A stretch of 64,000 nt of DNA from Nemorincola caseinilytica (GCF_039540515.1 NZ_BAABFA010000015.1:129337-193336), one strand, 5' to 3'; shown: positions 43,557-52,162, counted from the first letter of the stretch. Made by a program: numbers and translations. The notes: a model not told the origin generated them from the sequence alone.

Positions 43557-44999
43557 TTAGTGAGCTACAGCTACACGGCCAGTGGTACGTGTACCGTTAG
43601 CTATAACAGCGTAAGTGTACAGACCAGCAGGCAGAGCGCTAGTGTTGAAAGTAGCCTTGCCGCTAGCAACGTTGCTGATGTTCTGTGTAGCAACTACCTG
43701 GCCCAGCATGTTGCTGAGGGTAACTGTTACGTTAGCATTGTTGCTGAGAGTGAAAGGTATGTTCAGCTCGCTTGTAGCGGGATTAGGATAAGCAGCAGCT
43801 TTCTCTATGCTGGTAACGTTGTTGATACCAACTGTGGCAGCTATAACACCGCATGTAGGACAAGCTATTTCCCACTCCATGTTGATATGCTGCAGCGTGC
43901 TGGCAGTAGCGCCACCGCCTGTAGACCATGCCCACATAGGAACGAAAGTGTTGGCCCAGCCATTGAGGTAAGCAGGGAGCCTCCTGTAGTAGCCAGCATT
44001 AGCATTGCTGTCTGGGTTCAGCCAATCTGTGTAAGTGAGCCACTGTGGATCGTCTGTAGCACCATCTGTCTGATACTGCAGCAGTGGGCGCCACATATTG
44101 TAGTTGAAAGTACCATCGTTGTTCCATACTACAGCACCGGGAGCTGTGGTAGGGAATGAAGCATCACCGCTCTTGAAAGATACTGACATAGCAGCATAAC
44201 CGTTAACAGGGATGTTGAGACCTGAACCTGGCAGAACTACGTTCTTCATCCAGATACCTTCGGCTGTAGTATCGCCCCAGGCCGGAGAAGTACCAGAGTT
44301 GTTGAGGATAACATCTACCACCATAGAAGCAGCAGTACCGGCCAGAGCAGGAACCTTGCCAGCATCGGTGAGGTAGTTGTTCACGCTATCGTAGTGCAGA
44401 TCGAGGAAGTCGATAGTGCCATAGTGGCCACCGCTGGTACCATAACCGCTGAATATGTTGTCAGAAGCTATGGGGCCACCTGAACCTGCTACGAAAGACA
44501 GGCGGATGGTATCTACCACGCCAGACTTAGCAGTATTGTAGCCGTAAACGCCATACAGGTTCACAGACTTTACGCTAACACCGGTGCTGGTAGCAGTTAT
44601 CTTCATTTCGCCGTCGAAGAAGTCGGGGTTGTTGAAGCCGGGGAAAGAAGGATCGAGTACCTGCGCGGCAGATACGAAGGTGTTATTGAAAGTGGTAGTA
44701 CCGGCTATCTGGGCCAGTGTGTCCTTCCACAGGGGAACGGTAGTGTAAGAAGTGTTCTGACCAGCTATCTCGAGCGTAGTATCGAGGTAGAAGTTGTAAG
44801 AATAGAAGCGGTTAGGCGCTGTTCCTTTGGCCGCTACGTCCTTCTGGCGAAGTGTAGTGAGACCCTCAGTTGTAGCGCGCACGTTGGTCTTCCAAAGTGA
44901 CTCTTCTGATGGTTGTGATGAAACCAGCATAGCACGCTGCTGTGCTACTGCCGAAAGCGCGATAGAGCCTGAGGCAACAAGTAAAAGTAGCTTTTTCAT
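43557..44999 (-). CDS. T9SS type A secreted protein (paralogue of the 41993 gene)
   Basis: 480 residues. Signal peptide MKKLLLLVASGSIALSAVAQ. The body and domain order match the downstream paralogue, including GFNNPDFFDGEMKIT, NNSGTSPAWGDT, ASTLQHINMEWEIACPTCG and the type A sorting domain (AYPNPATSELNIPFTLS, LSNMLGQVVATQNI, PAGLYTYAVI). The CPTCG motif just before the tail is retained in both copies. The two arose by tandem duplication but have separate terminators and -7-like boxes (TAACTTTA at 45036-45043 here). Function unknown; secreted or surface-anchored. Confidence 0.85.
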   Translation of the reverse strand: MKKLLLLVASGSIALSAVAQQRAMLVSSQPSEESLWKTNVRATTEGLTTLRQKDVAAKGTAPNRFYSYNFYLDTTLEIAGQNTSYTTVPLWKDTLAQIAGTTTFNNTFVSAAQVLDPSFPGFNNPDFFDGEMKITATSTGVSVKSVNLYGVYGYNTAKSGVVDTIRLSFVAGSGGPIASDNIFSGYGTSGGHYGTIDFLDLHYDSVNNYLTDAGKVPALAGTAASMVVDVILNNSGTSPAWGDTTAEGIWMKNVVLPGSGLNIPVNGYAAMSVSFKSGDASFPTTAPGAVVWNNDGTFNYNMWRPLLQYQTDGATDDPQWLTYTDWLNPDSNANAGYYRRLPAYLNGWANTFVPMWAWSTGGGATASTLQHINMEWEIACPTCGVIAATVGINNVTSIEKAAAYPNPATSELNIPFTLSNNANVTVTLSNMLGQVVATQNISNVASGKATFNTSALPAGLYTYAVIANGTRTTGRVAVAH

Positions 45000-45361
45000 T
45001 TTTAGAATTGGTTTTAAGATAAAAAATGGTTGAGGTAAAGTTACTGCATTTTTGAATTCAAAAAGTGTTTTTGGCTAAAAGATCGTTATTAAATGATGCG
45101 TATCATTTCATACCGAAGTACTTAACACAAAAATCATGCCTGAATGTGGCAAGGCCTGTAAAGATAACCCTTTTGTGGGTAGATCGTTAATAGCTTATGC
45201 ACACCGGGTATACCCATGCGATGATGCATTATTGCAGAGTGCTTCTGTATGGCAGGGATATTTTACCCGCCAATTTCAATTGGGGCTTGACCGAACCTGA
45301 GGGATATATTTTTCATAACAGATGTTATTTCTGTATTTTTGATAGTAACAGTTTTGTGGCT
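45000..45361. other. Divergent intergenic region between T9SS paralogue and MocR regulator
   Basis: Contains both promoters. A perfect dyad AAATGAT-GCGT-ATCATTT lies at 45091-45108, and the 9-mer AGATCGTTA occurs twice in the same direction (45080, 45181). Either could be a binding site for the adjacent GntR/MocR protein, whose family tends to bind near its own promoter. No gene seen. Confidence 0.45.
45334..45341 (+). promoter_or_regulatory. -7 box TATTTTTG of the MocR gene
   Basis: Exact TAnnTTTG match, 20 nt before the ATG at 45362. It rules out the in-frame ATG at 45197. Confidence 0.55.
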
Positions 45362-46795
45362 ATGATAAATAAGGATAAGGGCGATCATAAATACCTACTG
45401 ATATCGGGCAACATAGAGCAGCAGATAATGAGCCGTGTGCTGAAGATAGGCGATAAGCTACCCTCTGTACGAATGCTTAGCGATCAGCACGAGATAAGTG
45501 TGAGCACGGCACTGCAGGCATATTACCATCTGGAAGGTAAGGGATTGATAGAATCGCGGCCGCAATCGGGCTACTATGTGAGGTTCGACCCATCGCGCTC
45601 GCCCCGCAAGGTAGAGAAGAGCATGCCGCACCAGGAGATAAAAACAAAGGAAGTAGAGACCATAATAGGAGAGGTATATGATGACTTCGTATCGCCGGAT
45701 GTAGTACGTTTTTCGCTGAGCGTACCTGCGCCTGAGATATTGCCGCTGGCACGGCTGAACAAGGCAATGATGCAGGCCCTGCGCGACCTGCCCGCCAATG
45801 GTACCCAGTACGAGCAGGTACAGGGCAATGGCCTGCTGCGCAGGCAGGTGGCCCGCTGGAGCCTGGAATGGGGCGGCCACCTGCAGCCCGATGATATAGT
45901 GACCACGGCAGGCTGCATGAATGCCATAGCCTACTGCCTGATGGCGATAACCAAACCGGGTGATACCATAGCGGTAGAGAGCCCGGTATACTTCGGTACT
46001 TTGCGTTTTGCACGCAGCATAGGGCTGAATGTGCTGGAGCTGCCTACAGACCCTGATACCGGTGTGGACCCCGATGATGTGAAAAGGGCGCTGCGCAATC
46101 ATAATATAAAGGCCTGTTTTTTTGTGACGAATTTCAGCAACCCGCTGGGCTACTGCATGCCCGATGAGCAGAAGGAGGCCATGGTGCGCCTTCTGTCGCA
46201 ACATGGAGTACCGCTGATAGAGGACGACCTGTATGGCGATGTATACTTCGGGCGGTCGCGACCACGATCGTGCAAAAGCTTTGACGAGGAGGGGAATGTG
46301 CTGTGGTGCAGCTCTATATCGAAAACGCTGGCACCAGGGTACAGAGTAGGCTGGGTGGCGCCCGGCAAATACCTGAAACAGGTAAAGCACCTGAAACTGT
46401 ACCACAGCATAACCTCGCCCACGGCACAGCAGGAGGCGATAGCATCGTTCCTGGCCACGGGGCGGTACGAGCACCACCTGCGCAAGCTGCGGCAGACGCT
46501 GCATGCGAACAGCCTGAGGTTCATACAGGCGATAGGAGAGTATTTTCCGCCGGGTATAAAAATGTCGGACCCGAAGGGGGGCTTCATACTGTGGGTAGAG
46601 CTGGACAAGCATATAGATACCTACCAGCTATACCGTGAGGCCATGCAACATAAGATAAGCATAGCGCCGGGGGCTATGTTCTCTCTGCACGACAGGTACC
46701 AGAATTGCCTGCGCCTAAGCTATGGTATGCAATGGACACCGCAGGTGGACAGGGCGCTGAGAAAACTGGGAGAACTTATAAGGAATTATGAATGA
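45362..46795 (+). CDS. MocR/GntR-type transcriptional regulator with aminotransferase-like domain
   Basis: 477 residues from the ATG at 45362. Residues 1-75 are a GntR winged helix (KLPSVRMLSDQHEISVSTALQAYYHLEGKG, read in pieces). Residues ~110-477 are a fold-type I aminotransferase domain with N260-P261 in TNFSNPLGY, D288 in LIEDDLYGD and the PLP Lys321 in SSISKTLAPGYRVGW; the active-site lysine is intact, so PLP binding is expected. MocR proteins use PLP or an amino-PLP adduct as effector and often control PLP or amino-acid genes; the target is unknown here. Its stop codon overlaps a repeat arm. Confidence 0.92.
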   Translation: MINKDKGDHKYLLISGNIEQQIMSRVLKIGDKLPSVRMLSDQHEISVSTALQAYYHLEGKGLIESRPQSGYYVRFDPSRSPRKVEKSMPHQEIKTKEVETIIGEVYDDFVSPDVVRFSLSVPAPEILPLARLNKAMMQALRDLPANGTQYEQVQGNGLLRRQVARWSLEWGGHLQPDDIVTTAGCMNAIAYCLMAITKPGDTIAVESPVYFGTLRFARSIGLNVLELPTDPDTGVDPDDVKRALRNHNIKACFFVTNFSNPLGYCMPDEQKEAMVRLLSQHGVPLIEDDLYGDVYFGRSRPRSCKSFDEEGNVLWCSSISKTLAPGYRVGWVAPGKYLKQVKHLKLYHSITSPTAQQEAIASFLATGRYEHHLRKLRQTLHANSLRFIQAIGEYFPPGIKMSDPKGGFILWVELDKHIDTYQLYREAMQHKISIAPGAMFSLHDRYQNCLRLSYGMQWTPQVDRALRKLGELIRNYE

Positions 46796-46810
46796 TGAAT
46801 TATGAATGAT
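46782..46810. repeat. Tandem 14-bp repeat and left inverted-repeat arm (MocR end)
   Basis: GAATTATGAATGAT stands twice in tandem (46783, 46797), overlapping the MocR stop codon. Bases 46782-46802 are the reverse complement of 46914-46934 with two mismatches in 21. Confidence 0.8.
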
Positions 46811-46858
46811 GAATGGTGATGATAACGATCGGGTGTAGGAGGATTGGAGGATGTTTAT

Positions 46859-46895
46859 AAAATAAGAGAGCGGGTGTGGCCCGCTCTCTTATTTT
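46859..46895. terminator. Bidirectional terminator between MocR and ABC-F genes
   Basis: A perfect 16-bp stem (AAAATAAGAGAGCGGG and its complement) with a 5-nt loop, T-rich on both exits. Confidence 0.92.
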
Positions 46896-46913
46896 ATATT
46901 AGGAAGGGTTTCC

Positions 46914-46934
46914 TAATTCATACTTCATAATTCC
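46914..46934. repeat. Right inverted-repeat arm (ABC-F end)
   Basis: Near-perfect reverse complement of 46782-46802; it touches the stop codon of the ABC-F gene. Confidence 0.75.
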
Positions 46935-48565
46935 TATGCAACACCCATGCCGTAGAGTTCTGCTTTTACGGCTTTCACGCGGTCGTTAGAGACATATTCG
47001 TCGAACGACATTTCGCGGTCTATGAGGCCACCGGGGGTGAGCTCCAGCACCCTGTCGGCCACGGTAGCGGCCAGCTCGTGGTCGCGCGTGGTGAAGAGGA
47101 TGGTGCCTTTGAAGTCCTTCATACCATTGTTGAGCGCGGTGATGCTTTCGAGGTCCAGGTGGTTGGTAGGCTCATCCAGCATCAGCACATTGCCTTTCAG
47201 CATCATCATGCGGCTGAGCATGCAGCGCATCTTTTCGCCACCGCTCAGTACGCTGGACTTTTTCAGTGTCTCCTCGCCAGAGAACAGCATACGGCCCAGG
47301 AAGCCGCGGATGAAGGTCTCGTCCTTCTCCTCGGAGTACTGGCGTAGCCAGTCTATGAGGTTGTCGTTATTGTCTTTGAAGTACCTGGTGTTATCGTTGG
47401 GCAGGTAGGTGGTGGTAGTGGTGACACCCCATTTGTACATGCCTGTGAAATCCTTGTCCTCGCCGGCCAGTATCTCGTAAAATGCAGATGTGGCCAATGA
47501 ATTGCCGGACAGTATGGCCACCTTCTGACCGCGCTTGAGGTCGAAGCTGATATTGCGGAAGAGTACTTCGCCATTCAGGGTCTTGGAGAGGTCCTTTACT
47601 TCCAGTATCTGGTCGCCGGCCTCGCGTACCTGGTTGTTGAACAGGATAGCGGGGTATTTGCGGTTGGACGGTTTCATTTCGTCCAGCTTTATCTTATCGA
47701 GCGCCTTTTTACGGCTGGTAGCCTGCTTTGACTTAGAGGCATTGGCCGAGAAGCGGGCGATGAACTCTTTCAGCTCGGCTATCTTATCTTCTGCCTTCTT
47801 GTTCTGATCGGAACGCTGTTTCAGCAGCAGTTGGCTTGACTCGTACCAGAACGAATAGTTACCTGTGAAGACATTGATCTTACCGAAGTCTATATCGGCA
47901 ACGTGGGTACAAACCTTATCGAGGAAGTGACGGTCGTGCGATACTACCAGCACTATCTTGTCGTAATCGGCCAGGAAGTCCTCGAGCCAGTTGATGGTCT
48001 CGAGATCGAGGTCGTTGGTAGGTTCGTCGAGCAGCATTATATCGGGGTGGCCGAAGAGGGCCTGAGCCAGCAGCACGCGCACCTTCTGGTTACCATCCAG
48101 CTCTTTGAGCAGCTTGTAGTGATGCTCTTCCTTTATACCCAGGTTGCTGAGCAGGGTAGCGGCATCGCTTTCGGCATTCCAGCCATCCATTTCGGCGAAC
48201 TGTGCTTCCAGCTCGCCGGCCTTTATACCGTCCTCTTCGCTAAAGTCTTCCTTGGCATAGATGGCATCTTTGGCCTTCATTACCTCGTACAGGGTGCTGT
48301 TGCCGCGTATCACGGTCTCCAGTACGGGTACTTCATCGTATTCGTAGTGGTTCTGCTTCAGCACGCTCATGCGCATGCCTTTAGATATCTCTACCTTGCC
48401 TGTGGTAGGGTCTATCTCGCCCGACAGTATCTTCAGGAAAGTAGACTTGCCTGCACCATTGGCCCCTATAACACCATAACAGTTTCCCTCTGTGAACCTG
48501 ATGTTCACGTCTTCGAACAGCACGCGCTTACCGTAGCGCAGCGATAAATTATTTACTGATATCAT
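46934..48565 (-). CDS. ABC-F family ATPase (YbiT-like) with one degenerate ATP site
   Basis: 543 residues, two ABC domains and an interdomain linker, no membrane part; ABC-F proteins act on ribosomes. NBD1: Walker A GANGAGKST (34-42), Walker B IMLLDEPTNDLD (176-187), but its signature is LDGNQK (156-161) rather than LSGGQ. NBD2: Walker A is replaced by SGNSLATSA (353-361), without GKS/T, while signature LSGGE (440-444) and Walker B LMLDEPTNHLD are intact. The intact Walker A and intact signature face each other in one composite site; the other site pairs the two degenerate halves. The linker (~245-300) is Lys-rich. Promoter box at 48647. Confidence 0.92.
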   Translation of the reverse strand: MISVNNLSLRYGKRVLFEDVNIRFTEGNCYGVIGANGAGKSTFLKILSGEIDPTTGKVEISKGMRMSVLKQNHYEYDEVPVLETVIRGNSTLYEVMKAKDAIYAKEDFSEEDGIKAGELEAQFAEMDGWNAESDAATLLSNLGIKEEHHYKLLKELDGNQKVRVLLAQALFGHPDIMLLDEPTNDLDLETINWLEDFLADYDKIVLVVSHDRHFLDKVCTHVADIDFGKINVFTGNYSFWYESSQLLLKQRSDQNKKAEDKIAELKEFIARFSANASKSKQATSRKKALDKIKLDEMKPSNRKYPAILFNNQVREAGDQILEVKDLSKTLNGEVLFRNISFDLKRGQKVAILSGNSLATSAFYEILAGEDKDFTGMYKWGVTTTTTYLPNDNTRYFKDNNDNLIDWLRQYSEEKDETFIRGFLGRMLFSGEETLKKSSVLSGGEKMRCMLSRMMMLKGNVLMLDEPTNHLDLESITALNNGMKDFKGTILFTTRDHELAATVADRVLELTPGGLIDREMSFDEYVSNDRVKAVKAELYGMGVA

Positions 48566-48646
48566 TTGCTAAAATAGTAGGGGAGACCTATTGGAATGGA
48601 TGCGAAAAGCGACCCACCAAGGCCGGATCCCCGGTTTTTGGAGGTG

Positions 48647-48654
48647 CAAAGGTA
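48647..48654 (-). promoter_or_regulatory. -7 box TACCTTTG of the ABC-F gene
   Basis: Exact TAnnTTTG match followed by C on the minus strand; predicts a leader of about 75 nt. Confidence 0.6.
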
Positions 48655-48715
48655 CAGTTAACAAATGTAATTATTGTGTAAGATCGCAATTATTAACTTT
48701 CTCTCTGGGAGGGCA

Positions 48716-49219
48716 TTATTTGTATATCATAACGGCGTCGACCTTTACCGAGGCACCATTGACATTGACGGTAGAGAGGGAATGTATGTCCTCGCCCTTA
48801 TCGAACCCGCAGGCACCGCACCTGTATGTGAGATAGCCGTAGTCCGATATGCGTATGGTCTGGTTCACTGCGGGTATGTATATCTGCCAGTCGTATGCGT
48901 CGGTAAGGCCGCTGCCGGGCAGGGCGCCTACGGTGATGGCATTGCTGTTCTTCAGCTTCAGAACATATACACTATCCTGGTCCGGGCTGGCCTGTACGGT
49001 ATCTATCTGCTGCTCGCGCACTACCTGGGCAAAGCCTGTGCCCCTGGCATAGCCGGTTATCATAATGGTATCGACCTCGGAAGCGCGGTAGCCATAGAAA
49101 GATATAGGTACACCTACTACTTCGAGACAAGACTCTTTCTTGCAGCAGGAAGAGATAAGGGCCATAGCGGCAAGCAGGAAAGGGAGATACTTTTTCAAGA
49201 GAGGTGGTTTTTTTGTCAA
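48716..49219 (-). CDS. Hypothetical lipoprotein
   Basis: 167 residues, starting with a TTG codon at 49219 (MTKKPPLLKKYLPFLL); no upstream ATG fits, and the first internal ATG would remove most of the signal sequence. Lipobox LISSC at residues 21-25 marks it as a lipoprotein. The mature part is beta-rich with several strands (EVDTIMITGYARGTGFAQVV, DSVYVLKLKNSNAITVG) and a RCGACG motif near residue 135. Family not recognised. Divergent from the gene at 49423 across an AT-rich repeat region. Confidence 0.72.
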   Translation of the reverse strand: MTKKPPLLKKYLPFLLAAMALISSCCKKESCLEVVGVPISFYGYRASEVDTIMITGYARGTGFAQVVREQQIDTVQASPDQDSVYVLKLKNSNAITVGALPGSGLTDAYDWQIYIPAVNQTIRISDYGYLTYRCGACGFDKGEDIHSLSTVNVNGASVKVDAVMIYK

Positions 49220-49370
49220 AATTCAAATTCTAAAGGTCAAATTCCAAAATTCAGATCACAAATTCCAAAGGGCAAATTCCAATGATCAGATCCCCAAATT
49301 CCAATGATCAAACACAAGACCCGCATCCCTAATTCCTAATTCCTCATTACTAACTCCTAATTTTCAGATC
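49220..49370. repeat. Low-complexity AAATTCCAA / CTAATTCCTAA repeat region
   Basis: The word AAATTCCAA, with minor changes, recurs about seven times between 49220 and 49310, spaced by short variable segments (GGTC, GATCA), followed by three CTAATTCCT-like words at 49325-49362. It starts at the divergent lipoprotein gene and ends at the promoter of the 49423 gene. Confidence 0.75.
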
Positions 49371-49377
49371 TTTTTAT

Positions 49378-49385
49378 TACATTTG
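49378..49385 (+). promoter_or_regulatory. -7 box TACATTTG of the small secreted protein gene
   Basis: Exact TAnnTTTG match, 37 nt before the ATG at 49423. Confidence 0.55.
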
Positions 49386-49422
49386 GCCATCAAGCCAAAT
49401 TACTGACCACTCAATACCAATT

Positions 49423-49722
49423 ATGAAAAAGCTTGTACTCTCTGCTACGCTGCTACTGGCTACCTGTGCCGCTTTCGGCAATGTTGTTATCAATTATGAG
49501 AACAAGGACGACCGCGGCTACTTTATGAAAGTAAAGATAGACGGCGCCTACAAAGAGGTGAAGATAGAGAGTGGGTCGCGCGCCTACATCACTATACAGG
49601 GTGGCAACAGCTCTTGCTACTTTGTGACAAGCTGTGGCGAGGTAGAGGTGAATACAGGCGACATCATTACCATCAAAGACCGCTGTATAACAGTATATAA
49701 GTCGCTGCAGCAGAATTATTAG
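49423..49722 (+). CDS. Small secreted protein with two Cys pairs
   Basis: 99 residues. Signal peptide MKKLVLSATLLLATCAAFG. The ~80-residue mature part is beta-rich (NVVINYENKDDRGYFMKVKI, SRAYITIQGG) with four Cys (after the signal: SSCYF, TSCGE, DRCIT plus one in the signal), probably a small disulfide-linked beta-sandwich. No family recognised. Own promoter and terminator. Confidence 0.75.
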   Translation: MKKLVLSATLLLATCAAFGNVVINYENKDDRGYFMKVKIDGAYKEVKIESGSRAYITIQGGNSSCYFVTSCGEVEVNTGDIITIKDRCITVYKSLQQNY

Positions 49723-49767
49723 TGGATATTATACTTTTTACTCAAGTTGTGTTTATTTAGTATTTAC

Positions 49768-49787
49768 GGGGCTTTTGCCCCTTTTTT
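49768..49787 (+). terminator. Terminator of the small secreted protein gene
   Basis: GGGGC-TTTT-GCCCC followed by six T residues. Confidence 0.88.
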
Positions 49788-49804
49788 ATTTGCATTTATT
49801 TTTA

Positions 49805-49812
49805 TATTTTTG
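49805..49812 (+). promoter_or_regulatory. -7 box TATTTTTG of the TIR-STAND gene
   Basis: Exact TAnnTTTG match in an AT-rich context, about 28 nt before the ATG at 49841. It suggests the gene is adapted to Bacteroidota transcription. Confidence 0.5.
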
Positions 49813-49840
49813 ATTCTAAATCTATAAATATTTCTTTCAT

Positions 49841-52162
49841 ATGCATAAGGTCTTTTTATCACACAGTAGTAAGCAAAAATATTTAGTGGAAGTAATTGCT
49901 GAAAAGCTAGGAAGAGATAGAGCGATTTATGACAATTATACTTTTGAATTAGGAGTTGATACACTTGATGATATTTTTAATAGCTTAAACAAAACTGACT
50001 TATTTGTTTTTTTTATAAGCAATGAGTCGTTAGAATCAACATGGGTAAAAACAGAATTAAATCAGGCAAATAAAATTGCTTTGTTAAATTCATCGAAACA
50101 ATTTTTGCCAATTATTATCGATAGCTCTATCGACCATAATGATTTGCGAATCCCATTATGGCTTCGTCAAAAGACAATACGAAAATTACAAGAGCCCTTT
50201 TTAATTATAAAGAAGATTGAGCAGAGCTTGCGCGATATATTACTTGATTCCAACCCCATCTTAAAGGCTAAAGATGATTTATTCGTTGGACGAAATCATC
50301 TTATGGAAGAGTTTGAAAATCAAATTTTAACCATTAGTGGTCAGAAGCCAAACGCTTTTATTTCTTCAGGTGTAGAAGGCGTTGGTCGTAGGACGTTTAT
50401 GAAAAAGGCTTTGTTCAAAACTAATTTAATTAAAGAGAATTACGAGCCTATTAGTATCCATTTAGATGAAAAAGAAAGTATTGAGGACTTTATTCTAAAA
50501 GTTGAAGATGCTAACGGGAACTTGTCTGATAGGATTTTGGAGAATTTGGAAAGTATGACTTTCGAGGATAGAATTAAATATGCTGTAAATCTAATTTATA
50601 AAATTAGTGAAAGCAGTGAGCGGCTATTTATTATTGATACGGGTTGTATTATTATGCCCAATAAGGCTATTGCGAATTGGTTCATACGCATTACGGATGA
50701 TGAGATGCTTAGTAATTACTTAGGAATAATACTGATTACTAGGTTCCGCCCTAATCCTTCATTTATTGTAAAAAATAAAAGAATACAAGCAATTCACATA
50801 GAACCATTATCTGAAAAAGATATACAAAAACTATACGTCAAATATTGTCATATTTCGCAATTAAGTATTCCTACTATTGATTCTGAAAAAATATTGAAAG
50901 CGCTAAATGGTATTCCATCGCAAGTTTTTTTTGCAGTTGATTTAATTAAAAGATCTACAATTGAATATGCAACTAAGAATATTAATGAAATAATAGAGTT
51001 TGGAGAAGCGAAAATATTCTATATCATAACAGAAATAAAAAAGAAACAGGAATACCTTGATGTTTTGACTCTTTTATCCAATGTAGGCGTAATGAGTTTT
51101 GATTTATTATATAAGGTTATAGGTCGAAATTCAGAAACTGAAAAGATTTTAGAGTATTTCTATGTACTTGGAATTTATGATACAGTGGGTGGATTTGCTG
51201 ATTATATACGCGTTAATTATTCTATATCTGATTATGTAAAAAGATCCAAATTTGAAATAAATGCTACATATAAAAGAAGACTAAAAAAACAGTTGGAGGT
51301 CTTTTTAGCGGAGACAAAAGAACATTATGATGTCTCAGAATTATTGATTAACGTCAAAAATGCACTTATTAATAATTATAAAGTGCCAGATAAATATCTT
51401 CTGCCATCATTTGTATTGAAGTCTATTGTAGATATGTATTATCAACGAATGTTTGGTAAAGTAGTTGCTTTAGCGGATAAAATATTGGAGAGAAAATCGA
51501 ATATGGATAACAGCATGATAATGGATATACGATACTGGTTATGTTCAGCATTAGCAAGGGAAAAAAATCCAAGATTTGAATCGGAAGTACTGCATATAAG
51601 TGGCCCCAATCATGACTTTTTGTATGGATTTTACTACAGAAGGAAAAAGGATTTAGACAGTGCATTGTATTATTTGAATAAAACTTTGAAAGTCAGTAGA
51701 AATCATAATAGAGCAAAGAGAGAGTTGGTAAATGTTCTTTTAAGTAAGGGGGCTTTTGAAGATGCTCTTGATATTGCTAGAGATAACTACAAAAATTCTA
51801 AAACTAATGCTTTCCATATACAAGCTTATTTTTTGTGTTTAATCAAGAAAAATAATCATCCAGAATCTGATATAAAAATTCTGGAAAGACTTATGGATGA
51901 TATACTTAAGACAAATTCCAAACAGGCTGAAGAGATACATAACACAATGCAAGGGGAGTTTGAGTTCTACATTAATCAGGATGCATCAAAAGCTATTCAG
52001 GTTCTAAAAGATGCATTATACAAGAATAAGAATAAGTACTATGCCTATCGTTCTTTATATTTAATCTATAATAAGCAAGGTAAGTATCAAGTGGCAGATG
52101 AGCTTAAATCAAAATATGAAAATGATAATAGTGTTATTGATGAATTAGAGGAATTAGAATAG
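49841..52162 (+). CDS. TIR-STAND NTPase-TPR protein, candidate anti-phage effector
   Basis: 773 residues. Residues 1-135 are a TIR domain (KVFLSHSSKQK at 3-13; candidate catalytic Glu72 in STWVKTELNQA), the type that often degrades NAD+ when activated. Residues ~145-400 look like a STAND/AAA-type NTPase: FVGRNHLMEEF entry motif, P-loop-like GVEGVGRRT (177-185) in which Arg replaces the Walker Lys, Walker B LFIID (D266), and IILITRFRP as a sensor-like strand. Residues ~480-773 are helical with TPR-like pairs (DLDSALYYLNKTLKVSRNH, AFEDALDIARDNYKNS), the expected sensor region. The gene is AT-rich, about one third G+C by eye, against about one half around it, and has no partner gene. Transfer from elsewhere is likely; a defence role is inferred. 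Confidence 0.82.
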   Translation: MHKVFLSHSSKQKYLVEVIAEKLGRDRAIYDNYTFELGVDTLDDIFNSLNKTDLFVFFISNESLESTWVKTELNQANKIALLNSSKQFLPIIIDSSIDHNDLRIPLWLRQKTIRKLQEPFLIIKKIEQSLRDILLDSNPILKAKDDLFVGRNHLMEEFENQILTISGQKPNAFISSGVEGVGRRTFMKKALFKTNLIKENYEPISIHLDEKESIEDFILKVEDANGNLSDRILENLESMTFEDRIKYAVNLIYKISESSERLFIIDTGCIIMPNKAIANWFIRITDDEMLSNYLGIILITRFRPNPSFIVKNKRIQAIHIEPLSEKDIQKLYVKYCHISQLSIPTIDSEKILKALNGIPSQVFFAVDLIKRSTIEYATKNINEIIEFGEAKIFYIITEIKKKQEYLDVLTLLSNVGVMSFDLLYKVIGRNSETEKILEYFYVLGIYDTVGGFADYIRVNYSISDYVKRSKFEINATYKRRLKKQLEVFLAETKEHYDVSELLINVKNALINNYKVPDKYLLPSFVLKSIVDMYYQRMFGKVVALADKILERKSNMDNSMIMDIRYWLCSALAREKNPRFESEVLHISGPNHDFLYGFYYRRKKDLDSALYYLNKTLKVSRNHNRAKRELVNVLLSKGAFEDALDIARDNYKNSKTNAFHIQAYFLCLIKKNNHPESDIKILERLMDDILKTNSKQAEEIHNTMQGEFEFYINQDASKAIQVLKDALYKNKNKYYAYRSLYLIYNKQGKYQVADELKSKYENDNSVIDELEELE

